Source: Acidobacteriota bacterium (GTDB taxonomy: Bacteria; Acidobacteriota; Blastocatellia; Pyrinomonadales; Pyrinomonadaceae). From it: a DNA stretch of 64,000 nucleotides. The position numbers and the translations under genes are program-made. This document shows, in pieces, positions 50,668 to 59,654 of this stretch; the first letter of the stretch is position 1; each line of letters opens with the position of its first letter. The stretch spans positions 310,001 to 374,000 of the forward strand of contig QQUY01000001.1 of assembly GCA_003385635.1 (NCBI GenBank), written 5' to 3'. The notes under the pieces were generated by a model, which was not told where the DNA came from, made no database searches, and was given only the letters and a program-made list of their open reading frames with translations.

Positions 50668-51687
50668 CTAGTCCACAAAATTGTAAAGAATGCTTCCCCG
50701 GGCGGGGACGGTGACACCGTTCACCGAAACCGGATCGAACTGTGATCTCATCGCCGCGTTCTCTGCAGATCTTCTCAAAAGAGGATGTCCCGAAGTCGCT
50801 CTTGCGGCCACCACTCTTCCATTTCTGTCCAGGGTTACGGAAACCACGACTCTTCCAGAAGCTCGGACCTGCCTCGCAGAATCGGGGTACGCCGGCAGCG
50901 GCAATGAAACGGCCCGGCTGTTGATGTTTCCTATATTGACCGGCCGATTCGTGTTCGTCGGCGCCTGAGAAGGGGTCGGCGTCGTAGCTACGTTTGGCCT
51001 CGGCGTCGCGGTGTTGACCGGCGAAGCTGTAGGCGAGGGCAAAGCGATCGAGTTCACATTCGAATTCACGTCAGGAGATTCGGTAGGCGAAGGAGACGGC
51101 GAAGGTGTCGGCGTCTCAAGATTAGTGTTCGAGTTTAGGTTCGAGTTGAGGTTGGAGTTCAGATTGAACAGTTCATCGGCATTGAAATTCTCATCCAGGT
51201 TCTCGTTAGCGTTGATATTGTCATTTGCATTCAGGTTCTCGTTCGCATCCCCGCTTCGCATCGTCAACAAGAGGAAGATCGCGAAAATGCCTATCACGAC
51301 TATCAAAGTACCGAGGACCGAAAAGAAAATGACGACTCCCGTGCTAAGGCCCGCCTTTTGCGGTGGCGGAGGATTACCAGCAGACCTCGCCGGCTGACTC
51401 CGGACCCGGTCACGTTCCGCTGTATCTATAACTATTCGTTTAGAATCCGGGGCCTCTTCACGTTCGTCAGATTCATCAGTAGAGGCCTCGACAGGAGGTG
51501 GTTCGGCAGGACGCTTGCGGCGGATGATCGTCTCTTCGCCCGGATCATCCATATCAGCAGACGACTCGCTGGGCAGTTTGTCCGCGAAATCCGGTTTCGA
51601 GCTGTCGACCAGGGGTGTCCCGTCCTTTGTACAGAATCGGATCTTATCGTCTTCGAATTTGGTCTCGCAGGTCGGACAGTATCTCAT
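50668..51687 (-). CDS. Zinc-ribbon, single-span, TonB C-terminal domain protein 1
   Basis: 339 residues. Start MRYCPTCETKFEDDKIRFCTKDG is a zinc ribbon (Cys 4, 7, 19). A polar linker leads to a membrane helix at about 116-140. Then an Asn/Thr/Pro-rich spacer (with Leu-Asn-Ser-Asn repeats at about 165-195). The last 85 residues are a TonB C-terminal domain (LPAYPDSARQVRASGRVVVSVTLDRNGRVVAARATSGHPLL). It may contact outer-membrane receptors. With the next gene it forms a tandem paralogue pair. Confidence 0.88.
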   Translation of the reverse strand: MRYCPTCETKFEDDKIRFCTKDGTPLVDSSKPDFADKLPSESSADMDDPGEETIIRRKRPAEPPPVEASTDESDEREEAPDSKRIVIDTAERDRVRSQPARSAGNPPPPQKAGLSTGVVIFFSVLGTLIVVIGIFAIFLLLTMRSGDANENLNANDNINANENLDENFNADELFNLNSNLNSNLNSNTNLETPTPSPSPSPTESPDVNSNVNSIALPSPTASPVNTATPRPNVATTPTPSQAPTNTNRPVNIGNINSRAVSLPLPAYPDSARQVRASGRVVVSVTLDRNGRVVAARATSGHPLLRRSAENAAMRSQFDPVSVNGVTVPARGSILYNFVD

Positions 51688-51757
51688 ACTAAGGTTGTTT
51701 TAGTCGGGCTAACCCCCATACTTGCTTTGTTTTATGCAAGAATCTGAAGCTTTGTGA

Positions 51758-53017
51758 TCACTGGAAGTTGTAAACGATGCTTCCCGCCACTTCTACCGGT
51801 TGTCCACTTAGCAGTGTGGGTCTGAACTTCGCCCGGCGGGCCGCAGCAACGGCCGGGGCCCTCAACAGCGGATGTCCATTTACCGCTCTTGCCGATATTA
51901 CATTGCCTGACCTGTCTATGACGACCCTTACCGTCACACTTCCCTTGGCGTTCACCGCTCGCGCGGCGGACGGATAGGCAGGTCTGGGGAGTCTGACGGC
52001 CTGTCCATTCACAACGCCTCTCGAGATCCTTGACGGCACGTTTTGCGTAGGTGTCGCTCGCGGGGGTGTCGGTGTCGGGGTACTCGTCCTGGTCGGACGC
52101 GGGGTGCTTCCGGGACTGGGCCTGGTGATCTCGACTCTCGAAGGACTTCGGCTTGGTGAAGGCGACCTTCCGGGAGAAGGCGTGGCCCGTACGTCATCCG
52201 GTGAATCATCTTCCTCTGAAGAATCTGATGTGTCCGCATTCGAGTTAGCATCCTCTTCCAGATCTGCATCAAGACCATCATCCGGAAAGCCGTCTTCTTC
52301 TGTGTTGGCGTTCTCCGCAACGTTCTCATTCGTATTTGCTGCAGCTACCCCGGCGTCCGTGCTGGCCATGTACCACCAGACTCCGAATCCGGCGGCTAAA
52401 AGGACCACGAACGACGCAAAAAGCAGTAGTACTCCGACGATCCATGGCCAGATCGCCCGTTTTTCATTGGTTTCGCTTTTTCCGGGTGAGGCACTTGCGG
52501 CGGCTATCTCGTCGGCAAAAGGAGCAGGCTCGTCTTCCTCCCAATCCTCTTCCACGACATCCTCATCAAAAGAAGAGGTCTCGTCAAAACCTCCCGAGAA
52601 CGACTCGTCTCCAACAGCTCCCGAGGCCCAGTCTTGGGTATCTCCGCCTGCACTATCCCGATACATGGTGTCATCCGGAGTTGAGGGTATATCTTCCGCA
52701 GCTATTGATTCCTCAGTGGCCCGAGGTTCATCCTCAATCATTCCCGGGGGCGAAGACATTGCGATGGTCGCATCTCCGAACTCTGCTGAATCGTCACTTC
52801 GATCAGGCGCAACGGTCTCTTCCTCAGTAGTTTCATCATGCGACATCACGACTGTCGCATCGCCGATTCCTCCGTCGTCAGGCATAACGACGGTTTCTTC
52901 GCCGATAGAAGGACCTTCATTTTCAGTTGCCTCCTTACTTAAAAGGGGGCTTCCGTCGGCAGGACAGAAACCTAACTCTTCAGCCAGTTCTGAGCCGCAG
53001 CTCGGACATACCTTCAT
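51758..53017 (-). CDS. Zinc-ribbon, single-span, TonB C-terminal domain protein 2
   Basis: 419 residues, paralogous to the previous gene and 70 bp upstream of it. Start MKVCPSCGSELAEELGFCPADG (Cys 4, 7, 18) with GGAG upstream. An Asp/Glu-rich region (about 25-185) with repeated TVAMS/TVVMS blocks, then a membrane helix (about 195-220), a long Pro/Ser/Thr spacer (about 250-335), and the TonB C-terminal domain (PAYPSAARAVNAKGSVTVRVVIDRSGNVISARAVNGHPLL). The longer acidic region is the main difference. Probably a scaffold or energy-transducing protein of the envelope. Confidence 0.88.
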   Translation of the reverse strand: MKVCPSCGSELAEELGFCPADGSPLLSKEATENEGPSIGEETVVMPDDGGIGDATVVMSHDETTEEETVAPDRSDDSAEFGDATIAMSSPPGMIEDEPRATEESIAAEDIPSTPDDTMYRDSAGGDTQDWASGAVGDESFSGGFDETSSFDEDVVEEDWEEDEPAPFADEIAAASASPGKSETNEKRAIWPWIVGVLLLFASFVVLLAAGFGVWWYMASTDAGVAAANTNENVAENANTEEDGFPDDGLDADLEEDANSNADTSDSSEEDDSPDDVRATPSPGRSPSPSRSPSRVEITRPSPGSTPRPTRTSTPTPTPPRATPTQNVPSRISRGVVNGQAVRLPRPAYPSAARAVNAKGSVTVRVVIDRSGNVISARAVNGHPLLRAPAVAAARRAKFRPTLLSGQPVEVAGSIVYNFQ

Positions 53018-53130
53018 CGATTCGTCTCCAGGGATTACGACCGCCGGAAAAGAGCGCTCCCGCGGCCACTAAACGTGGTGTGTCGCGGGCATTCTACCAC
53101 CTTTTCAAGGAATCGCCATAAACGGAGTGA

Positions 53131-53293
53131 TGAGTACTGAGAATTGAGAAATGAGTACTGAGAGATGAGAAATGAGTACTGAGAATTGAGAAATGAGTGC
53201 TGAGAGATGAGAAATGAGATATCTTTCTTTCAGCACTCAGCACTCAGCACTCAGCACTCAGCACTCAGCACTCAGCACTCAGCACTCAGCACT
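53131..53293. repeat. Two opposed heptamer arrays forming an inverted repeat
   Basis: Left (53131-53221): thirteen 7-bp units in a 21-bp higher-order pattern, TGAGTAC TGAGAAT TGAGAAA then TGAGTAC TGAGAGA TGAGAAA. Right (53231-53293): exactly nine units of CAGCACT. The left TGAGTGC/TGAG units pair with the right CAGCACTCA units, so a long hairpin is possible. Located in the 383-bp gap between divergent genes; the rest of the gap shows no gene. Confidence 0.95.
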
Positions 53294-53400
53294 TCCGTTC
53301 GCTTCCTCTCGACTTTCCACTCTGCTACTGTAGAGAACTGGGCAGTATTTCTCCTGCATTCCGAAAGCGGAACCTCCTTTTGCCCTCCGCTGAAACTCAT

Positions 53401-54567
53401 ATGACAAATTACCAAGGTTTTATCGCTGACAGGATCAGGCGCGTTCCCGTGTCCGGTCTTCACAGTTTCTTCGGCATCGCGGCTTCGATGCCCGACGTGA
53501 TATCGCTTGGCGTCGGTGAACCCGATTTTCCAACTCCCTCACCGATCACAAAGGCTGGATTCGATGCGGTTTACGATCGCGCGATCGGCTACACGGCGAA
53601 TGCGGGTCTTCTCGAGCTGCGGAAAGCGATCTCGGAGAATCTCGAGAAGCTATATGGTGTCAGCTACGATCCCGACTCAGAGATCCTTGTCACCGTCGGT
53701 GTAAGCGAGGGATTCAAGTGCGTTTTTACGGCGATGATCGACGAAGGCGATGAGGTCATCGTTCCGCATCCCTGTTTTGTTGCCTACGAACCCGAGATCA
53801 TCTTCGCTGGCGGCAATCCTGTGCCGGTAGTGACCCGCGCCGAGAATGCTTTCGAGCCTCTTGCAGAGGACATCGAGGCGGCGATAACTGAACGCACCAA
53901 GGCGATCTTCATAGGCTTTCCTAACAATCCGACTGGAGCGGTCCTAAGCAGGCAAAACGCGCTAGAGATCGCGCGGGTGGCGGAAGAGAATGAGCTTGTA
54001 GTCATTTCCGACGAGATCTATGACCGCCTTGTATACAGCGAGCCGCACCTGTGTTTTCCGGCCCTGCCCGGGATGAGAGACAGGACGGTGCTGATGGGCG
54101 GATTTTCTAAAGACTACGCGATGACCGGATGGAGAGTCGGTTATGTCTGTGCCAATCCGGAGCTCCTCGCGGCATTCTCGAAAGTCCACCAATACGCTGT
54201 AATGTCCGCGCCGACGATTTCGCAGTTTGCCGCGTTGGCAGCGATCGAGCAGGGAGAACCCTTTGTGGGCCGCATGCGCGAAGAATACGACCGACGGCGT
54301 AAGATGGTGATTTCGGAACTAAATGAGATGGGGCTCGATTGCTTTGAACCGAAAGGAGCGTTCTATGCGTTTCCGTCGGTGGCAATGACCGGACTCAACG
54401 GAGATGAGTTCGCGCACAGGCTCCTGATGGAAGAACAAGTAGCCGTCGTACCTGGAAGCAGCTTTGGCCTCGGAGGCGGTGACCACGTGCGGATCGCATA
54501 CTGCAAGTCTTACGAAGAGATCGAATTGGCGTTTAACAGGATTCGAAGTTTTTTGGACAGGATCTAG
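53401..54567 (+). CDS. PLP-dependent class I/II aminotransferase
   Basis: 388 residues. The fold-type I aminotransferase pattern is clear: VISLGVGEPDFPTPSPI, YTANAGLLELRKAIS, FPNNPTGAVLS, VISDEIYDRLVY, and the PLP lysine in GGFSKDYAMTGWRVGY. Arg at the end (HVRIAYC) would bind the substrate carboxylate. Such enzymes use aspartate, aromatic or branched amino acids; the exact substrate is not visible. The start, MTNYQGF, is preferred to one 21 bp upstream. It precedes a CrtI-like gene by 31 bp and may be in an operon with it. Confidence 0.93.
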   Translation: MTNYQGFIADRIRRVPVSGLHSFFGIAASMPDVISLGVGEPDFPTPSPITKAGFDAVYDRAIGYTANAGLLELRKAISENLEKLYGVSYDPDSEILVTVGVSEGFKCVFTAMIDEGDEVIVPHPCFVAYEPEIIFAGGNPVPVVTRAENAFEPLAEDIEAAITERTKAIFIGFPNNPTGAVLSRQNALEIARVAEENELVVISDEIYDRLVYSEPHLCFPALPGMRDRTVLMGGFSKDYAMTGWRVGYVCANPELLAAFSKVHQYAVMSAPTISQFAALAAIEQGEPFVGRMREEYDRRRKMVISELNEMGLDCFEPKGAFYAFPSVAMTGLNGDEFAHRLLMEEQVAVVPGSSFGLGGGDHVRIAYCKSYEEIELAFNRIRSFLDRI

Positions 54568-54598
54568 GGCTTTAGTTTTACGAACAGGTAGTCGAAAA

Positions 54599-56068
54599 GT
54601 GAAGAAGATCGCGGTCATAGGTGCCGGACTTGGCGGTTTGTCGGCCGCCTGTCGGCTTGCCCGGGACGGTCACAGTGTTACCGTGTTCGAGAAGAACGAT
54701 CGGCCCGGCGGAAAGGTAAACCTCGTCGAGTCAGAGGGATACTCGTTCGACACGGGTGCTTCACTGGTGACGATGAAGCACGTCTTCGAGGACCTTTTCG
54801 AATACTGCGGCGATGATCTCGAAGAACGGATCGAACTAATTCCTCTCGACCCGATCTGCAGATACTTCTGGAAAGACGGCACTCGACTGGACGCTTCGAC
54901 CGACCTGGAACGAACCCAGACGGGAATCGCCGCTTTCGCTCCTGGAGATGCTGGAAAACTGGGCGACTACCTCGAAGATTCACGCAGAAAGTATGAGATT
55001 GCAGAGAGAACATTCCTTGCACGGCCCCTCAACGACCTCTCCAAGCTGCTGACGCCTTCGAACATTCCCGATCTATTCAGGATCTCATCCACCAAGACCC
55101 TCGATTCTCACAACCGCCGATACTTTGATTCCGAAAAGGTCCGACAGCTATTTGACCGCTATGCGACCTACAACGGATCGTCTCCGTACCGGTCGCCCGC
55201 GACATTCGCACTGATACCGTACGCCGAGTTCGGGCTCGGAGCGTGGTATCCAAAGGGCGGGATCTTCAGGATCCCAACCGAGATCGAAGCGCTTGCCAGA
55301 CGGCACGGGACGGAATTCAGGTATTCGGAACCGGTTGAGGAGATCGTCATCGAAGGCGGCGCTGTCAAAGGTGTCAGGGCCGGCAGCGATTTTTTCGAAT
55401 GCGACACGGTGGTCGCAAACGCGGACGCGATCGACACCTACCGACGTTTGGTCCCGCCCGAACACCGCCGGAAGTATAGCGACAAAAGGCTGGATTCGAT
55501 CGAGCCTTCGTGCGGCGGATTCGTTCTTCTGCTTGGAACCGATCGAAAGTTCGACCAGCTTGCTCACCACAACATCTTCTTTTCAGACGACTACAGAGAA
55601 GAGTTCAGGGCAATTTTCGGGTCTCTCACCGTGCCAGAAGATCCAACGATCTACATCTGTGCGACTTCGCGAACGGACCCTACACAAGCGCCGGATGGTT
55701 GCGAGAACCTGTTCATTCTGCTCAACGTGCCGTACACAGGAGTCGTCGACTGGGAAAGTGAAAAGGAAGGGCTTGGCGATAGCGTGATCGATGCGCTTGA
55801 GGGATTTGGGCTCGAAGGGCTTGGTGGCTCGGTCGTTTACAGGGAAGCGATCACCCCAGAGGACTTCGAGACCCGCTATCGAGCGAACCGCGGATCCATC
55901 TACGGGATGTCCTCAAACGGGATTCTCTCGGCGTTTATGAGGATCCCGAACAGATCAAACGAGATAAAAGGCCTCTACTTTGCAGGCGGCTCCACTCACC
56001 CGGGCGGCGGAATGCCGTTGGTACTGCTGTCGGGAAAATTCGCGGCCGAGATGATCTCGGAGGGCTAG
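54599..56068 (+). CDS. Phytoene/diapophytoene desaturase family FAD oxidoreductase
   Basis: 489 residues from a GTG (AGGTAG a few bases upstream); a longer frame overlaps the previous gene. FAD motif KKIAVIGAGLGGLSAACRLARDGHSVTVFEKN at the start, then RPGGKVNLVESEGYSFDTGASLVTM, YATYNGSSPYRSPATFALIPYAEFGLGAWYPKGG, and the C-terminal LYFAGGSTHPGGGMPLVLLSGK. It fits the CrtI/CrtN desaturases better than the PYROXD2-like gene at 44961. No crtB or crtE is next to it, so the substrate (phytoene, diapophytoene or an unrelated polyene) is open. Confidence 0.9.
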   Translation: MKKIAVIGAGLGGLSAACRLARDGHSVTVFEKNDRPGGKVNLVESEGYSFDTGASLVTMKHVFEDLFEYCGDDLEERIELIPLDPICRYFWKDGTRLDASTDLERTQTGIAAFAPGDAGKLGDYLEDSRRKYEIAERTFLARPLNDLSKLLTPSNIPDLFRISSTKTLDSHNRRYFDSEKVRQLFDRYATYNGSSPYRSPATFALIPYAEFGLGAWYPKGGIFRIPTEIEALARRHGTEFRYSEPVEEIVIEGGAVKGVRAGSDFFECDTVVANADAIDTYRRLVPPEHRRKYSDKRLDSIEPSCGGFVLLLGTDRKFDQLAHHNIFFSDDYREEFRAIFGSLTVPEDPTIYICATSRTDPTQAPDGCENLFILLNVPYTGVVDWESEKEGLGDSVIDALEGFGLEGLGGSVVYREAITPEDFETRYRANRGSIYGMSSNGILSAFMRIPNRSNEIKGLYFAGGSTHPGGGMPLVLLSGKFAAEMISEG

Positions 56069-56178
56069 GTGGGACCGCGCGGGACCGCGGGCAAATAGAG
56101 GACTGAGATGAAAGGACTGAGTACTGAGAGAAGAAATCGATTCGTGATAGAGGGCCCGCCTTTGATCCCCAGTTCCAA

Positions 56179-56292
56179 GTTTAGAGCAGCGCTTGCGCTG
56201 CCCAAGCCGCGTTGTGACGCGGCTAATCCGGTTGAGTATCTAGTTGTTGGGTGTCCGGCTTCGCCCTCCGAATACGGCGCACAGCGCGGCTG
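56179..56292. repeat. Inverted-repeat element, family B copy 3 (degenerate)
   Basis: Left end GTTTAGAGCAGCGCTTGCG and core GCCGCGTTGTGACGCGGC match copies 1 and 2, but the right end (GCGCACAGCGCGGCTGTTC) has decayed and lacks CTCTAAACG. GTGTCCGGCTTCGCC is conserved. Unlike the other two, it is not followed by a heptamer array. Confidence 0.8.
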
Positions 56293-56547
56293 TTCATTCA
56301 GTAAACCTCGAATGTCTCAGGATTCATTTCCACAAAGTACGCCAACTTCCTCGCTAAGTTCTCGATGAAACAGACAACTCTTTGTGCCCTTTGCGAAATC
56401 CTCCGCGTCCTTTGCGGTTTACCTTCATCTCAAAAGTCGGATGCGCTGCACCGAAGTACGCCTTGGAACAAACTGCCCAGAAACGTTGGCTATTTCCGCA
56501 CTTGAATACGCGCGGGCAGGGATGCCCGCGGTCCGTGAGATTTCCCG
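56293..56547. other. Gene-free stretch between CrtI-like and UvrD genes
   Basis: 255 bp with no accepted gene. Contains TTTGCGAAATCCTCCGCGTCCTTTGCGG-type repeat sequence (56388-56420), a relative of 44817. Upstream, 56093-56135 has short TGAGATG/TGAGTACTGAG units. Confidence 0.6.
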
Positions 56548-58659
56548 TTAATTCAGATAAGACTTCTCTTCCACTTCGACCGGGTCGTCGAAATGAGATG
56601 TCTCCTCTTCAAGGTCCCAGATCTCGTACATCGCGGGAGGAACCTCGAGAACGAAACGCGAAGGCTTCTGGATAACCGTCTGGTGATTGTAGTCGAACGA
56701 CATCAAAGGATAGGTGATATAGAGTTCATCTTTCGCCCGCGTCAGCGCGACATACCAGAGCCTTCGTTCTTCCTCTTCCGAATCTATCTCGTTCAGGCTC
56801 CTGGGGCTTGGAAACTTACCCTCGGCGGCCCAGATCAGGAAAACCGCGTTCCATTCGAGACCCTTCGCCTGATGAATGCTCGACAGTGTCAGAATCTCAT
56901 CGTCGTCCCCGCCTGAAACGACATCTTCCGCAGCAAGTCCCGTCGGCGAGCCAAATCTCTCGGTAGAAATAAGCGCCAGCTCCGACAGAAATTCATCCGT
57001 TGAGTTGTATTTTGCCGCGTAGATAGCCAGCTGCTTTATGTCCTCGAGCCGTGCTTCGGCATTTTCGTACGTACCTTTCAGATGGTCTTCGTACATACGG
57101 TCGACGATCAGTTCGATCTGCTTGCCGGGTTGATTTCTGTTCTGGTCCTCGGTCAATGCTTCTAACAGGGAGATCAAATCGCCCCAGGCAGCCCGGTTCC
57201 TTGGTCTCACTGTCGAAGGAAACGCGTCCAGAGCAGATTCCGAAGCCTCCTTGCGGACTACGAGTGCTTCCGAACGGATCATCTCCACCGGCTCTTCGCG
57301 GGATCCGACGGCCTCAAAGATCTTGTGCGCAGTTACCTTTCCGATCCCCGGGGTCATCATCAAAACACGTTTCCAGGCTATCTCGTCGCGCGGATTGACC
57401 ACTATCTTCAGGAACGAGATGACGTCCTTCAGATGGGCTTGTTCAAAGAACCTTACGCCCGATTGGACGCGGTAAGGGATGTTGCGTTTGGTCAGTTCAA
57501 GCTGAAGCTCTAGTGCGTGGTAGTGAGACCGGTACAAGACTGCCAGGTCTTCGAGCGAAATGCCTTCGTCGCGAAGCTCGAGAATTCTTGAAGCGATGAA
57601 TGCCGACTGCTGATCGACATCCGAACAAGGGACGAGCGCCGGCTTGAACTCCGTCGCTTTTCTGATCGCCTCGAGGTTCTTTGGAAACTGTTTTTTGTTG
57701 TTCGCAATCGAGACGTTGGCGAGAGAGAGGATCTCGGGCGTCGAACGATAATTCTTTTCGAGACGGTATTCCACCGCTTCCGGATACCTTTCTGCAAACT
57801 CGTAGATGTTCGAGAACTCAGCGCCGCGCCAGGCAAAGATGCTCTGAGCATCGTCGCCGACCACCATCACGTTCGTGTGCTTTACAGCAAGCAGGTCGAT
57901 TATCTCCGCCTGGAGTTTGTTGGTGTCCTGATACTCGTCGACAAGGATGTGTTCGAACTGTTGTGCGTAAAGGTCCCCGATCTCCGGCTTCTCGACAAGC
58001 AGGCGCTTCCAGTTCAGAAGAAGGTCGTCGTAATCCATCGCGTTTCTGCTTCGCTTCCTCTCGTGGTAGTTGAAATCGACGCGTTTGATCTGCTGTGTAA
58101 GCATCTCGAAATAGGGATATTTTGCGATCACGACATCCTCGATCGGCCGGTCCGTGTTGCTCGCATAAGAGATGATGTCCTGGATCACCTTCGATTTAGG
58201 AAACCGTTTCTTTGACGTGTCGATCGCTGATTCCTCTATCGCGATGTCGATATAAGACCTTGCATCTTCCGAATCGAGGATCGAGTAATTCCTCTCGTAT
58301 CCGATGGAACCCGCGTGCCGGCGGAGGATCAGATTGGCGACCCTGTGGAACGTGCCGCCCCAAACCCTGTGAACGTTCTGCGTTCCAGTCAGAGCCTCGA
58401 CACGCCCGAGCATTTCCCTTGCGGCCCGATTCGTGAAAGTCGCGAGCAGGATCCGGTCGGGAGATACTCCCTGTTCGAGCAGGAATGCCACCCTATAAGT
58501 TATTGTCCGGGTTTTCCCGGATCCGGCTCCGGCGATCACGAGTGACGCGCCGGGCTTTGATGTGACAACCCGGAACTGCTCCTCGTTCAGCTCGTTCCTG
58601 TATCGCGTGAGCTTCTCTGGAAGACTGCTCCGGTCTCTCTTTATGACGTACTTCTTCAT
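56548..58659 (-). CDS. UvrD/PcrA-like superfamily 1 DNA helicase
   Basis: 703 residues from the ATG at 58659 (weak site; a longer frame to 58761 is possible). Helicase motifs in order: LNEEQF (Q), AGAGSGKTRTITYRV (Walker A), FTNRAAREM (Ia), VDEYQDTN (II), VVGDDAQSIFAWRGAE (III), YRLEKNYRST (IV), and near the C-terminus LSSIHQAKGLEW (V) and LWYVALTRAKDELYIT (VI). It unwinds DNA 3' to 5' in repair and replication restart. The C-terminus ends in an acidic tail. Divergent from the molybdenum hydroxylase operon. Confidence 0.94.
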   Translation of the reverse strand: MKKYVIKRDRSSLPEKLTRYRNELNEEQFRVVTSKPGASLVIAGAGSGKTRTITYRVAFLLEQGVSPDRILLATFTNRAAREMLGRVEALTGTQNVHRVWGGTFHRVANLILRRHAGSIGYERNYSILDSEDARSYIDIAIEESAIDTSKKRFPKSKVIQDIISYASNTDRPIEDVVIAKYPYFEMLTQQIKRVDFNYHERKRSRNAMDYDDLLLNWKRLLVEKPEIGDLYAQQFEHILVDEYQDTNKLQAEIIDLLAVKHTNVMVVGDDAQSIFAWRGAEFSNIYEFAERYPEAVEYRLEKNYRSTPEILSLANVSIANNKKQFPKNLEAIRKATEFKPALVPCSDVDQQSAFIASRILELRDEGISLEDLAVLYRSHYHALELQLELTKRNIPYRVQSGVRFFEQAHLKDVISFLKIVVNPRDEIAWKRVLMMTPGIGKVTAHKIFEAVGSREEPVEMIRSEALVVRKEASESALDAFPSTVRPRNRAAWGDLISLLEALTEDQNRNQPGKQIELIVDRMYEDHLKGTYENAEARLEDIKQLAIYAAKYNSTDEFLSELALISTERFGSPTGLAAEDVVSGGDDDEILTLSSIHQAKGLEWNAVFLIWAAEGKFPSPRSLNEIDSEEEERRLWYVALTRAKDELYITYPLMSFDYNHQTVIQKPSRFVLEVPPAMYEIWDLEEETSHFDDPVEVEEKSYLN

Positions 58660-58838
58660 CCGTTGATCGACAATTCTAACACCCCGAACGGAAACCATTG
58701 AGAGGACGATCTCCGGCCTAAATATTGAGTCGCGGAGGGCCAAAGGATATAGTGCATACATTCACACAATCTGCGCCGCCATTCGGAAGCGCTTTTCAAG
58801 ACGGTTTTCATTTTCTACTTCATTTCGGGAGGTACCGA

Positions 58839-59654
58839 ATGCCAGACCAATTCGAAGATCTACGGGAAGCTGAAGAGCTCTCCGAAGATGAAGAGCGGCT
58901 GCTCGACGAGCTCGGGATCACAGGCGAGTCAAGGCGCCGATTCCTCGGGCAGGTGGGGGTTGCCGGTTTCAGCATCTTCGCGATGCAGGTAATCGCTCAG
59001 CGCCAGGCCCTTGCCGCGGGAGGCACTTACTCCGAGGCGGCAGCAGATCCGATCTCTTTGGAGAATGCCGTCAAAGTCGTTTTCAAGGTGAACGGCGAAA
59101 AGAAGACGGTCGAGGTCGATTCGCGGATGACGCTCTTGGACACCCTCCGCGAAAAGCTTGACCTGACAGGATCAAAAAAAGGTTGCGACCACGGTCAATG
59201 CGGAGCGTGCACGGTGATAGCCGACGGTCAACGCGTTCTTTCGTGCCTCACGCTCGCAGCAACCTGCGAAGGAAAGGAGGTAACGACGATCGAGGGTCTG
59301 GCGAAAGGCGAGGAGCTTCACCCGATGCAGTCGGCGTTCATCAAATATGACGCATTCCAATGCGGCTACTGTACTCCGGGCCAGATCTGTTCCGCGGTCG
59401 CGCTCATCGACGAGGCGGCGCGCGGCGACGCAAGCTATGTGACGGCCGTCGAAGGAGGAAGCAATACGAAACTCTCCGACGACGATATTCGCGAGCGGAT
59501 GTCTGGAAATATATGCCGCTGCGGCGCATATCCGAACATCCTGAAAGCGGTGAAGGAGGTGCACAAAGGAGAGGAAACCGCAGCTACCTGGAAATTCCAC
59601 CGCCCCGACGAGAAAGCCGGCGCAGACAAGGAGGTGGCCGATGAGACCGTTTAA
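58839..59654 (+). CDS. Molybdenum hydroxylase [2Fe-2S] subunit with Tat signal (PaoA/YagT-like)
   Basis: 271 residues from an ATG with GGGAGG upstream. Residues 30-65 are a twin-arginine signal (SRRRFLGQVGVAGFSIFAM). Two [2Fe-2S] domains follow: CDHGQCGAC with a later Cys in RVLSC, and CGYCTPGQ with CRCGAYPN. This subunit passes electrons between the molybdenum site and FAD. Presence of the Tat signal suggests the whole enzyme is folded in the cytoplasm and exported, as for E. coli PaoABC. Its 3' end overlaps the next gene by 14 bp. Confidence 0.92.
   Translation: MPDQFEDLREAEELSEDEERLLDELGITGESRRRFLGQVGVAGFSIFAMQVIAQRQALAAGGTYSEAAADPISLENAVKVVFKVNGEKKTVEVDSRMTLLDTLREKLDLTGSKKGCDHGQCGACTVIADGQRVLSCLTLAATCEGKEVTTIEGLAKGEELHPMQSAFIKYDAFQCGYCTPGQICSAVALIDEAARGDASYVTAVEGGSNTKLSDDDIRERMSGNICRCGAYPNILKAVKEVHKGEETAATWKFHRPDEKAGADKEVADETV

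Noticed and set aside
52104-53072. 322-codon Ser-rich plus-strand frame opposite the TonB-C paralogue 2
   Set aside because: It is the antisense of an acidic low-complexity region, giving Ser-rich sequence by codon reflection; no start signal or domain.
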